A stretch of 5,714 bases of DNA from Pyrinomonadaceae bacterium (GCA_013812565.1 JACCTF010001050.1:1-5714); one strand, 5' to 3'. Shown: positions 1-5,628, counted from the stretch's first letter. Notes: a model not told the origin generated them from the letters alone. Numbers and translations: made by a program.

Positions 1-6
1 ATTCAT
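1..6 (-). CDS. start of a divergent gene (first two codons only)
   Basis: Read on the minus strand, the window edge gives ATG-AAT (Met-Asn), preceded by GGAGGA at a spacing of 8 bases, a near-ideal Shine-Dalgarno arrangement. Only two codons are inside the window, so nothing can be said about the product. The call rests on the ribosome-binding site and on the fact that the next 540 bases have no convincing gene. That layout fits a divergent intergenic region shared with the transglycosylase gene on the plus strand. A chance purine-rich match before an ATG is possible. Confidence 0.4.
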
Positions 7-14
7 CTTTGCTT

Positions 15-20
15 TCCTCC
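15..20 (-). promoter_or_regulatory. Shine-Dalgarno site of the divergent gene
   Basis: The plus strand reads TCCTCC, which is GGAGGA on the minus strand, 8 bases before an ATG at 6-4. It is stronger than the site seen for any of the plus-strand heptose genes except the microORF, and it decides the minus-strand start. Confidence 0.4.
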
Positions 21-383
21 AGATTTAGGAAGTTCACGGGTTAACATTCGTGAGGCCGGCGCGGTCTGCACTTCCTTCTGCGCCAGCCGGTTCTTTGTGT
101 TGTAAAAATTGATTTGTTTAACAATGAGGAGAGTAGGTGCTTGCTAAAAACGGGGGTTGACTTTTGAATTCAAGAAGCGACTAACCCAGCGGCCCCGGTA
201 AAGCAAGCGTGTGCTTCGATTCAGTCGACGCTTAGCGGGTTGCCGCTGCACATCTGATGTGGCATACGCGCTAACAAGTTTTAGCATTATGATTCGAGAG
301 AAACAGGGAGGCAGACATCTGTGTTGCTTCTTATTGGCGTCTAACTCGCGCCGCCGGTAGCCGGTGATATACGGGATTGTAGA

Positions 384-487
384 TGTCGGATTGCGGAATG
401 CGGATTGAAGAACAAGCAGCAGCCAAACACTTTCATCTGTCTTTGGTGCCTAATCAGCAATCCGAACTTCGCATTCCGCAATCGATA
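384..487. repeat. long imperfect palindrome made of 7-base units (REP/STRR-like)
   Basis: The arms GATTGCGGAATGCG (389-402) and CGCATTCCGCAATC (470-483) are perfect 14-base reverse complements. The stem continues inward with GATTG (403-407) against CAATC (458-462), leaving a bulge of exactly 7 bases (463-469). It continues outward with a few more pairs (384-387 with 484-487) past a one-base bulge. Each arm reads as successive heptamers: TCGGATT, GCGGAAT, GCGGATT on the left; CAATCCG, AACTTCG, CATTCCG on the right. The 7-base bulge therefore looks like one extra or diverged unit. This resembles heptanucleotide STRR or REP-type intergenic repeats known from cyanobacteria and other bacteria. Whether it is dispersed in this genome cannot be seen from one window. 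Confidence 0.7.
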
Positions 488-548
488 CACCATTTGTGTC
501 CAAACGGTTTACTCTTTCACAAGACTAATCTCTCCGGTGTTAATAAAC

Positions 549-2015
549 ATGATAGCTTCACTCATCCAAATCGCTGTTGTCTGCGCATTAACGTTCACAC
601 TTATTCCCGCCGGGGTTTGGCGTGAGGGGGCGCGAGCCGAAACGACCGCCACCGCTTCACTGTTAAAGTTTGAAGGGCAAGACGACGATGCGCTCGCAAT
701 TGTGCGGCGCACCGACTCGGCGGGGCGAGGCGCAGACGGCAAACTTCCCCAGTTGACTTCGGAAGAACACATGCGACGCGCTACCGTCTACTTCGCCAAC
801 CGTGCCTTCACCGAAGCGCGTGAACACTGGCAGACTTTGATCACACGCTATCCAACTGATCAGAACGTTCCGGCTGCTCTGTTCAGCACCGGGCGTTCAT
901 TCTTCCAACAACAACGCTACCGAGACGCGCTGCCCGTCTTCGAAGAACTTGGACTTAAACATCCGCAAACCAAAGATGGGCGCGATGGTTTCTACTACGT
1001 CGCTCCGACGCTTCTGCGGATGAATCGTCCGGCGGAAGCCGCCGCGCGTTACCAAGCCTACCTGGTGCAATTTCCGCAGGGCGAGCGTATCGAGGATGCC
1101 CATCTAAATATAATTGACAGCCTGCGTGAAGCGGGGCGTTTCGCAGAGGCCGCGCTATGGGTTACGCGCACGCGCGAACGCTTTCCTAACATGCCGGCGG
1201 AGACCAATGCTTTGTTTGCGCGTCTTCGGCTGGAGATGGCGGGCGGCAATTGGCAAGCAGCGGTGCGAACCAGCGAAGATTTGCGCCGTGCAAAATTCGA
1301 CCGCAAAGTAACGACCTCTCCAACGGAACTATCCTACCTGCATGCCTACAGCCTTGAACGAGCCGGCTCCACTGAACAAGCGATCAAGGCCTACCAAGCG
1401 ATTCCTGACGGAGCAAACTCTTATTATGGCGGCTTAGCCACGGCGCGCTTGCAGACGATTAGCGGCGCAGCTAAGCAGATAGCAGATGCTCGCGCGCTTC
1501 GCGTACGAACTGAGCTTGCCGCGGCGAGCAGTTCCTACCCCGTGCCGTATCGCGAATCGATTTTGCGCCACACCACAGCGCGCAAGGTGGACCCGCGCTT
1601 GATGCTGGCGATCATGCGTCAGGAGAGTGGGTTCCGCCCGCGCGCAAAATCTCCGGCCGCTGCACGCGGCTTGATGCAACTGACAATTGACACTGCCGCG
1701 AAGTACGCTTCGCGGGCGCGGCTTGGGAATGTGCAGGAAGAAGATCTCTACCGTCCAGACGCTTCAATTCAGTTGGCGAGTGAATATCTTGCTGAGCTGG
1801 CGAAGATGTTCCCGAATCTGCCGGAAGCGGTTGCGGCATCCTACAACGGCGGCGAAGACAACGCGGCACGCTGGCTGCGCCGTGCCCTACAACCCGACCC
1901 GGGCGTTTTCACAAGCGAGGTCGGGTTTGCGGAAACCAAGGATTACGTCGCCAAAGTGATGTCAAACTACCGCGCCTACCGTGAGCTTTACACGAACGAT
2001 CTTCGTCGCCGTTGA
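549..2015 (+). CDS. secreted soluble lytic transglycosylase (Slt70-like, GH23) with TPR-type helical domain
   Basis: Cleaves the MurNAc-GlcNAc bond of peptidoglycan in the periplasm, forming 1,6-anhydro-MurNAc ends. From the ATG at 549 the protein has 488 residues: a hydrophobic signal segment (about 2-22) with a likely A-R-A cleavage site at 28-30; tetratricopeptide-like helical pairs from about 74 to 290; and the SLT catalytic domain at about 335-488. In that domain Q358-E359-S360 carries the catalytic Glu, followed by ARGLMQL (372-378), SYNGG (431-435) and ETKDYV (462-467), matching the ES, GLMQ, YNAG and ETRxYV motifs of Slt70. It is shorter than E. coli Slt70 (about 620). A TTG at 405 would extend the frame by 48 residues, but that stretch is the 384-487 repeat and contains no signal-like sequence, so I prefer 549. 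The start has no clear Shine-Dalgarno site and the n-region lacks basic residues, so the exact start remains uncertain. Confidence 0.92.
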   Translation: MIASLIQIAVVCALTFTLIPAGVWREGARAETTATASLLKFEGQDDDALAIVRRTDSAGRGADGKLPQLTSEEHMRRATVYFANRAFTEAREHWQTLITRYPTDQNVPAALFSTGRSFFQQQRYRDALPVFEELGLKHPQTKDGRDGFYYVAPTLLRMNRPAEAAARYQAYLVQFPQGERIEDAHLNIIDSLREAGRFAEAALWVTRTRERFPNMPAETNALFARLRLEMAGGNWQAAVRTSEDLRRAKFDRKVTTSPTELSYLHAYSLERAGSTEQAIKAYQAIPDGANSYYGGLATARLQTISGAAKQIADARALRVRTELAAASSSYPVPYRESILRHTTARKVDPRLMLAIMRQESGFRPRAKSPAAARGLMQLTIDTAAKYASRARLGNVQEEDLYRPDASIQLASEYLAELAKMFPNLPEAVAASYNGGEDNAARWLRRALQPDPGVFTSEVGFAETKDYVAKVMSNYRAYRELYTNDLRRR

Positions 2016-2078
2016 AGTCTCGAAATCTAAATCGAAACACTCGACTGTGCCGGCACCTCGTTGATGTGCTAATCGCAA

Positions 2079-2132
2079 GAAGGCAGAAAGCAGCAGAAAT
2101 CCTTTGCCTGCTTTCTGCCTTCCGCCTTCTGC
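2079..2132. repeat. second heptamer-periodic hairpin, downstream of the transglycosylase gene
   Basis: The arms 2079-2093 (GAAGGCAGAAAGCAG) and 2108-2122 are perfect 15-base reverse complements with a 14-base loop. The right arm continues as TGCTTTC, TGCCTTC, CGCCTTC, TGC, a clear 7-base period. It begins about 60 bases after the transglycosylase stop. No T-run follows the stem on the plus strand, so it is not a textbook intrinsic terminator, though a stable hairpin here could protect or end the upstream mRNA. The unit differs from that of the 384-487 element, although the architecture is the same. Confidence 0.7.
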
Positions 2133-2143
2133 TACCGCGCCCC

Positions 2144-2176
2144 TTGACACGCGTGGCACGGCGCGTTACGTATGAT
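2144..2176 (+). promoter_or_regulatory. possible promoter elements before the heptose block (weak)
   Basis: A perfect TTGACA (2144-2149) and a good -10-like TATGAT (2171-2176) occur here, but the spacer is 21 bases, longer than sigma70 normally accepts. At 17 bases the sequence is TACGTA, a poor match. The elements sit in the 257-base gap that must hold the waaF promoter if the block is transcribed separately, hence the low-confidence listing. Confidence 0.25.
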
Positions 2177-2220
2177 CCGTAACCGTATGAACTAAGAAAA
2201 CCTGACCGTACACAGGCCGT

Positions 2221-2250
2221 TTGTGCGGCAGCTTCATTACAACCTATAGT
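2221..2250 (+). promoter_or_regulatory. alternative sigma70-like promoter for the heptose block
   Basis: TATAGT (2245-2250) matches five of six -10 positions. TTGTGC (2221-2226) matches three of six -35 positions at an 18-base spacing. A transcript from here would begin near 2257, giving a very short leader before the GTG at 2273. Either this or the upstream 2144-2176 elements could serve the operon. Confidence 0.3.
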
Positions 2251-2272
2251 GCAAGTTGCTTTGTGAAAGAGC

Positions 2273-3364
2273 GTGAGAGAGCACGGCATTCAATCAAGCG
2301 ACATCAAACGTGTCGTGGTGCGCGGCGTCAACTGGGTCGGCGATATGGTGATGACCGTGCCCGCGCTGCGCGAACTGCGCCGCATCTTGCCCGGTGCGCA
2401 CATCACGCTCGCCACGCGTGCTTCGGCGGAAGCGATCTTCGCAGAGGCTGACTTCATTGATGACTTGATAATCTACGAACGGCGTCCACGCGACATGCAT
2501 CTGGTTGTGCGCCAGATCAGAGCGTGGCGCACGCGTCGCTTTGATCTCGCTGTGCTGTTCCAGAATGCGTTTGAAGCTGCTTTGATTGCCGCCGCCGCAA
2601 GGGTTCCACTTCGCTTCGGCTATGCAACCGACAATCGCCGCCTGCTGCTGACGCACGCTCTGCCCATTCCGACTTGGCGCGGCGAGCGGCATGAGGTTTT
2701 TTACTACCTCAACATCGTCCATCAACTCGAACGCTTGCTTGTCAATCGGCCCGGCATGGATGTGTCTGCTGAGCCGCCCGGCCCGCGCTTTGATCTCGGT
2801 GTTTCAGCCGAACGTCAGCATGCAGCTCGAACTCTTTTGCAAAGCCGTGGCCTACAGGCAGATCGACCGCTGGTTGTGTTGTGTCCGGGTTCGATCAACA
2901 GTCGTGCGAAACGCTGGCCTGCTGATCGCTTTGCGATGCTCGCTGATCAATTGATCGAAGACGTTGGTGTTAACCTTGCGCTCATTGGTGCACCCGAAGA
3001 ACTGGAAGTCGCCCGTGAAGTCGCGGCGAAAATGAATCACGGTGCAGTTATTCTCACTGGTGGTATAAGCTTTGCGCAGACGATTGCTGTTTTGAGCATT
3101 GCCGACTTGCTCATCACCAACGATACTGGGCCAGCGCACATCGCGGCGGCACTCGGTCGGCCAACGCTTGTCATATTCGGTCCCACTGATCCGACAACAA
3201 CACGCCCTTTTTCGTCCCTTGCTGAGATCGTTCGTCGGCCTCCACCATGCGCACCCTGTATGTTGCGCGATTGCCCGATTGATCATCGCTGCATGACCGC
3301 GATTACGCCGATGGAAGTCTTTACCCAAGCTCTTGCCTTGATGCAGATGGGAGTTGCACGATGA
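2273..3364 (+). CDS. waaF: ADP-heptose:LPS heptosyltransferase, WaaF-like (GT9)
   Basis: Transfers heptose from ADP-heptose to the growing LPS inner core on the cytoplasmic face of the inner membrane. The 363 residues are close to E. coli WaaF (348). The N-terminal Rossmann half opens with RGVNWVGDMVM (17-27), the family's NW-x-GD motif. The C-terminal half has LCPGS (203-207) with SRAKRWP (210-216), and the GT9 donor-site motif NDTGPAHIAAALGRPT (283-298) followed by IFGPTDP (301-307). A cysteine-rich tail motif (C326, C329, C334, C340; ends DHRCM) is present. The GTG start is the first possible codon after an in-frame TGA at 2264; it adds about ten residues before the usual family start, and no ATG is nearer. 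Its Shine-Dalgarno is weak (AAAGAG, very close). The stop overlaps the next ATG as ATGA. WaaF versus WaaC or another GT9 heptosyltransferase cannot be settled from motifs alone. Confidence 0.88.
   Translation: MREHGIQSSDIKRVVVRGVNWVGDMVMTVPALRELRRILPGAHITLATRASAEAIFAEADFIDDLIIYERRPRDMHLVVRQIRAWRTRRFDLAVLFQNAFEAALIAAAARVPLRFGYATDNRRLLLTHALPIPTWRGERHEVFYYLNIVHQLERLLVNRPGMDVSAEPPGPRFDLGVSAERQHAARTLLQSRGLQADRPLVVLCPGSINSRAKRWPADRFAMLADQLIEDVGVNLALIGAPEELEVAREVAAKMNHGAVILTGGISFAQTIAVLSIADLLITNDTGPAHIAAALGRPTLVIFGPTDPTTTRPFSSLAEIVRRPPPCAPCMLRDCPIDHRCMTAITPMEVFTQALALMQMGVAR
3349..3353 (+). promoter_or_regulatory. Shine-Dalgarno site of the 27-codon microORF
   Basis: GGGAG, inside the end of waaF, lies 7 bases before the ATG at 3361. 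It is better than the site in front of rfaE1 (AGAAG at 3426-3430, 10 bases away) and argues that ribosomes can initiate at 3361. Confidence 0.5.
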
Positions 3365-3444
3365 AGCACCAGCTCGACATCGTCACAGAAAATCTACCTG
3401 AGGCCCTTCGCTTAACCATCGGTTTAGAAGCAGATACCCAATGA
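3361..3444 (+). CDS. 27-residue microORF bridging waaF and rfaE1
   Basis: ATG at 3361 overlaps the waaF stop as ATGA, and the TGA at 3442-3444 overlaps the rfaE1 start as ATGA. The ORF fills the gap between the two genes exactly. The peptide begins MKHQLDIVTENLPEA and ends GLEADTQ. It is mildly acidic, mixed polar and hydrophobic, with no signal peptide or membrane segment, and I do not recognise it. The Shine-Dalgarno GGGAG stands 7 bases upstream. It may be a real small protein, a translational-coupling peptide that delivers ribosomes to rfaE1, or the remnant of a larger gene lost by in-frame deletion. The double overlap and ribosome-binding site are direct observations; function is unknown. 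Confidence 0.5.
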   Translation: MKHQLDIVTENLPEALRLTIGLEADTQ

Positions 3445-4475
3445 CGAAGAATCACGTAGCACCGCAGGAACACCTGGCCGCCATCGTGCGCCGTTTCTCC
3501 GGGCGGCGTGTCGTGGTGATCGGTGATTTAATCGCCGATCAATTCCTTTATGGTGAGATCAGTCGCGTTTCTCGCGAAGCGCCGGTGATGATTCTGCGTC
3601 ATGAAAGAACGGAGACCGTGCCGGGCGGAGCCGCCAACTGCGCGATGAACTTAGCTGCGCTCGGAGCGCACACTGTACTCATCGGCACGGCGGGCGAAGA
3701 CGAAGCGGGACGCCGGATGCTCGACAAACTTGGCGAAGCCGGTATTGATTTGAGCGGCGTCATCATCTCTCCAGAGTTTCGCACAACCACCAAAGTGCGC
3801 ATCCTCGCCGGGCAAACTCATTCAACACGCCAGCAGGTGATTCGCGTCGATTACGAAAGCGTGTCGCTCATGGATGTGCCCCAGCGAGCGCGCCTTCGGG
3901 CGCAGCTTTGCGGAGCGGCGAAGGTGGCTGACGCACTCATCGTTTCAGACTACAATTACGCGGTCGTCGATGCAGAGATGATCGAAGCCTTACGTGTTGC
4001 GACGCGCGACCGCCCCGTGCCCGTGCTTGTCGATTCGCGCTTTCGTCTTGCACACTTCACGGGCTTCACGTCCGCCACACCCAACGAGGATGAAGTGGAA
4101 CATCTGTTGGGCCATCGTCTGTCGAACGCTGACGAACTCGAAGCGGCAGCAGCGGAGTTGCGTGCGCGGCTCGGCTACACGGCGCTGCTTGTTACGCGTG
4201 GCAGCCAGGGTATGTTGTTGGTGGAGGCAGGTGCTGAACCTGTGCACATCAAAGCTGTTGGCTCTGATGCTCCGGTTGATGTGACGGGAGCGGGCGATAC
4301 GGTCATCGCGACATACGCCCTCGCGCTGGCATCCGACGCGGGAATCGCTGATGCCGCGCACCTCGCTAATTATGCCGGCGGTGTTGTTGTGATGAAGCGC
4401 GGCACAGCCTCCGTCAATGCTCAAGAGCTGATCGCGGCCGTTGCTGCACCGCGCAGTACAAAAATAGAAAAGTAG
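3441..4475 (+). CDS. rfaE1: D-glycero-beta-D-manno-heptose-7-phosphate kinase (PfkB family)
   Basis: Phosphorylates D-glycero-D-manno-heptose 7-phosphate at C1 to the 1,7-bisphosphate, a cytoplasmic step of ADP-heptose synthesis (also called HldA, or the N-terminal domain of HldE). The 344 residues have the ribokinase/PfkB layout: VIGDLIADQFLYGEISRVS (26-44), matching the HldE N-terminus; PGGAANCAMNLAALG (61-75), PfkB signature 1; SDYNYAVV (169-176), where E. coli has SDYGKG; TPNEDEVE (213-220); TRGSQGM (252-258); and DVTGAGDTV (280-288), PfkB signature 2, with D286 as the expected catalytic base. The ATG overlaps the microORF stop; the upstream AGAAG is weak, so translation is probably coupled. 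It is a stand-alone kinase, unlike the fused E. coli HldE. Confidence 0.93.
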   Translation: MTKNHVAPQEHLAAIVRRFSGRRVVVIGDLIADQFLYGEISRVSREAPVMILRHERTETVPGGAANCAMNLAALGAHTVLIGTAGEDEAGRRMLDKLGEAGIDLSGVIISPEFRTTTKVRILAGQTHSTRQQVIRVDYESVSLMDVPQRARLRAQLCGAAKVADALIVSDYNYAVVDAEMIEALRVATRDRPVPVLVDSRFRLAHFTGFTSATPNEDEVEHLLGHRLSNADELEAAAAELRARLGYTALLVTRGSQGMLLVEAGAEPVHIKAVGSDAPVDVTGAGDTVIATYALALASDAGIADAAHLANYAGGVVVMKRGTASVNAQELIAAVAAPRSTKIEK

Positions 4476-4489
4476 CATCAGGGTAGTAA

Positions 4490-5029
4490 ATGCCTTTACG
4501 AGTCGTGCCTTCGGGAGATCAGAAACTGACGGACTCAATGTCGCGCATTCTCGGACGTAATCGTGTGATTGCGCGTGTCGCTATCGCGCGCCGCAGAGGT
4601 GCGCGCGTCGTGCTCGCCAACGGCTGTTTCGATGTTCTTCATGTTGGTCATGTACGCTACCTTGAAGCGGCACGCGCGCTCGGCGATCTGTTGGTTGTCG
4701 GCGTAAATTCTGATGAGCAGGTTCATGCGCTCAAAGGCAAGGGACGCCCGTTTGTGCCGGAGCGCGAACGAGCTGAAATCATCGCCTCGCTACGCAGTGT
4801 TGATCTCGTCACGATCTTTAATGAACCAACGGTCGAAGCGCTGCTTCTCGCCATCAAACCGGATTTTCACGCTAAGGGCACCGATTACACGGAGGAGACA
4901 GTACCCGAACGCGACGTGGTTCGATCTTATGGCGGGCGTGTGGCGATTGTCGGCGATCCGAAACAGCACTCGACGTCAAAGATGATCATGCAGCTTAACC
5001 AGCGAGTGGTGTCGCCGGACGAAGATTAA
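4490..5029 (+). CDS. rfaE2: D-glycero-beta-D-manno-heptose 1-phosphate adenylyltransferase
   Basis: Joins heptose 1-phosphate and ATP to give ADP-D-glycero-beta-D-manno-heptose plus pyrophosphate (HldC, equivalent to the C-terminal domain of HldE). The 179 residues form one cytidylyltransferase-like Rossmann domain: [15 protein letters not shown] (44-58) holds the HxGH nucleotide-binding motif (H51, H54); VNSDEQV (72-78) and LKGKGRP (81-87) follow, then AKGTDY (128-133), where the family usually has KGGDY, and STSKMI (161-166), equivalent to the ST/TTNII end motif. The ATG at 4490 follows AGGG (4480-4483) at about 6 bases; an in-frame ATG at 4538 (Met17) would give the more typical N-terminus. 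It starts 14 bases after rfaE1 but in a different frame, so the split from the kinase is not a single-base artefact of a fused gene. Confidence 0.93.
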   Translation: MPLRVVPSGDQKLTDSMSRILGRNRVIARVAIARRRGARVVLANGCFDVLHVGHVRYLEAARALGDLLVVGVNSDEQVHALKGKGRPFVPERERAEIIASLRSVDLVTIFNEPTVEALLLAIKPDFHAKGTDYTEETVPERDVVRSYGGRVAIVGDPKQHSTSKMIMQLNQRVVSPDED

Positions 5030-5058
5030 GCGGAAGCGTAAGCCTTGATCCACAAAGT

Positions 5059-5073
5059 TGGGTTGAGAACCCA
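5059..5073 (+). terminator. short hairpin after rfaE2 (weak terminator candidate)
   Basis: TGGGTT (5059-5064) pairs with AACCCA (5068-5073) around a GAG loop, 30 bases after the rfaE2 stop. The position suits the end of the heptose operon, but no T-run follows, so intrinsic termination is doubtful. Confidence 0.25.
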
Positions 5074-5262
5074 CCATGCGACTTCGCTTGCGAGCTCTTT
5101 CTGAATCTTCAGTAACTCTCCGCACCCACCATCAACAAATTCTTGCCGTGAAGGACAATCTTCCTGCAAAGGAAATCCGAATCATCAAAGGAGTTCGTAT
5201 ATGACTTAAGCAGTCCTGCACGAATCCGGTGATTGCGACGGCGAGACGTAAAGGAGCATGCC

Positions 5263-5282
5263 ATCGCAAAGAAATTTGCGAT
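5263..5282. other. perfect 8-bp hairpin with GAAA tetraloop
   Basis: ATCGCAAA (5263-5270) and TTTGCGAT (5275-5282) are exact reverse complements around GAAA, a GNRA-type loop that stabilises RNA hairpins. It lies 45 bases upstream of the promoter at 5328, so it would be in the 3' tail of a heptose-operon transcript or act as DNA. No T-run follows on either strand. Confidence 0.5.
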
Positions 5283-5327
5283 TAACATATTCGCGTAGAC
5301 CAAACGATGTTTTACGTTTAATTCACT

Positions 5328-5356
5328 TTGACATGTTATTTAGATCAGAGTAAATT
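5328..5356 (+). promoter_or_regulatory. sigma70-type promoter for the Tat-signal gene
   Basis: A perfect -35 TTGACA (5328-5333) is followed after exactly 17 bases by TAAATT (5351-5356), four of six matches to TATAAT. The surroundings are AT-rich compared with the coding regions. Transcription would start near 5363 and leave a leader of about 265 bases before the ATG at 5629. This is the best promoter match in the window. Confidence 0.6.
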
Positions 5357-5508
5357 GTGCGAGATTTATCGGCACTTGCTCCAATTTCCCTCACACATAC
5401 AAGCAGTTTTAGTACAAGCGGGCTTGTTCAAAATCGTAAGAGCTGGTTCCTCAGTTGGCAGTTAACCTTCGAAGCTTGCGCTGAACATGGCGGCGTATCG
5501 TCATGATT

Positions 5509-5542
5509 CGCGAGCAAGGTTTCTTGTTACTCGCGTGCGAGT
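5509..5542 (+). promoter_or_regulatory. strong hairpin with an overlapping alternative stem in the leader
   Basis: CGCGAGCAAG (5509-5518) pairs with CTTG (5523-5526) and CTCGCG (5530-5535), giving 10 pairs with a GTTT loop and a 3-base bulge. The same CTCGCG strand also forms half of a second palindrome, ACTCGC (5529-5534) with GCGAGT (5537-5542). The two structures exclude each other. The element lies about 90 bases upstream of the Tat-type start codon. A regulatory role is inference; no known riboswitch class is recognised. Confidence 0.4.
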
Positions 5543-5616
5543 AGTTCGTTGAGTTACCGCTCTTAAGTTCTACACATCAACAATGGAATTTAGATTTCAT
5601 CACGCTCTGGTGCGTT

Positions 5617-5623
5617 GAAAGGA
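5617..5623 (+). promoter_or_regulatory. Shine-Dalgarno site of the Tat-signal gene
   Basis: GAAAGGA ends 5 bases before the ATG at 5629, good complementarity and spacing. It supports this start over any later codon. Confidence 0.65.
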
Positions 5624-5628
5624 ACCCT

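Larger units (their letters stand above)
7..548. other. divergent intergenic region without a recognisable gene
   Basis: About 540 bases separate the minus-strand start from the transglycosylase start. Stop codons are frequent and I see no coding signature. Contents: a TTGACT box (157-162) overlapping a 10-base palindrome TTGAATTCAA (164-173) but with no good -10 at the right spacing; a small hairpin AAGCA/TGCTT (201-216); a nested inverted repeat TTAGCG (232-237) / CGCTAA (269-274) enclosing CACAT (249-253) / ATGTG (257-261); and the long heptamer-periodic hairpin at 384-487, listed separately. Promoters for both flanking genes presumably lie here, but I cannot place them with confidence. 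Confidence 0.6.
5030..5628. other. 600-base intergenic region and leader of the Tat-type gene
   Basis: No convincing gene lies here. Visible structures in order: a small hairpin just after rfaE2 (5059-5073); a perfect stem with a GAAA loop (5263-5282); a sigma70-like promoter (5328-5356); ACAAG/CTTGT (5414-5427); a strong hairpin (5509-5535) overlapping an alternative palindrome (5529-5542); and a clear Shine-Dalgarno site (5617-5623). The second half therefore reads as a roughly 265-base structured 5' leader. I see no intrinsic terminator with a T-run after rfaE2. Confidence 0.6.

Noticed and set aside
157..186. Sigma70 promoter TTGACT with downstream -10
   Set aside because: The -35 is good, but at 16-18 base spacing the -10 matches only about half of TATAAT (for example ACTAAC).
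232..275. Possible integron attC-like site (TTAGCG ... CGCTAAC with inner CACAT/ATGTG stem)
   Set aside because: The outer boxes do not have the RYYYAAC ... GTTRRRY orientation, the interior lacks the expected L boxes, and there is no integrase or cassette nearby.
383..625. 80-codon plus-strand frame overlapping the transglycosylase start
   Set aside because: It runs through the heptamer repeat and then out of frame into the signal peptide region; no ribosome-binding site and no recognisable protein character.
2154..2169. Sigma54-like promoter (TGGCACG)
   Set aside because: The -24 half matches well, but the GC of the -12 element is missing at the required spacing (the sequence there is TA).
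1909..2289. 126-codon minus-strand frame spanning the transglycosylase end and the repeat
   Set aside because: It is antisense to the SLT domain end and translates the hairpin repeat into low-complexity basic sequence; no supporting signals.
2852..3328. 158-codon minus-strand frame inside waaF
   Set aside because: Shadow of a strongly supported GT9 gene; translation shows no family features.
3990..4538. 182-codon minus-strand frame across rfaE1 and the rfaE2 start
   Set aside because: Shadow frame; both genes beneath it have complete catalytic motifs.
5109..5303. 64-codon minus-strand frame in the intergenic region
   Set aside because: No good ribosome-binding site, no recognisable motif, and composition like that of translated intergenic sequence.
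5434..5478. tRNA-like or small RNA gene in the leader (GGTT ... AACC pairing)
   Set aside because: No cloverleaf, no T-loop consensus and no CCA-side acceptor stem could be built.
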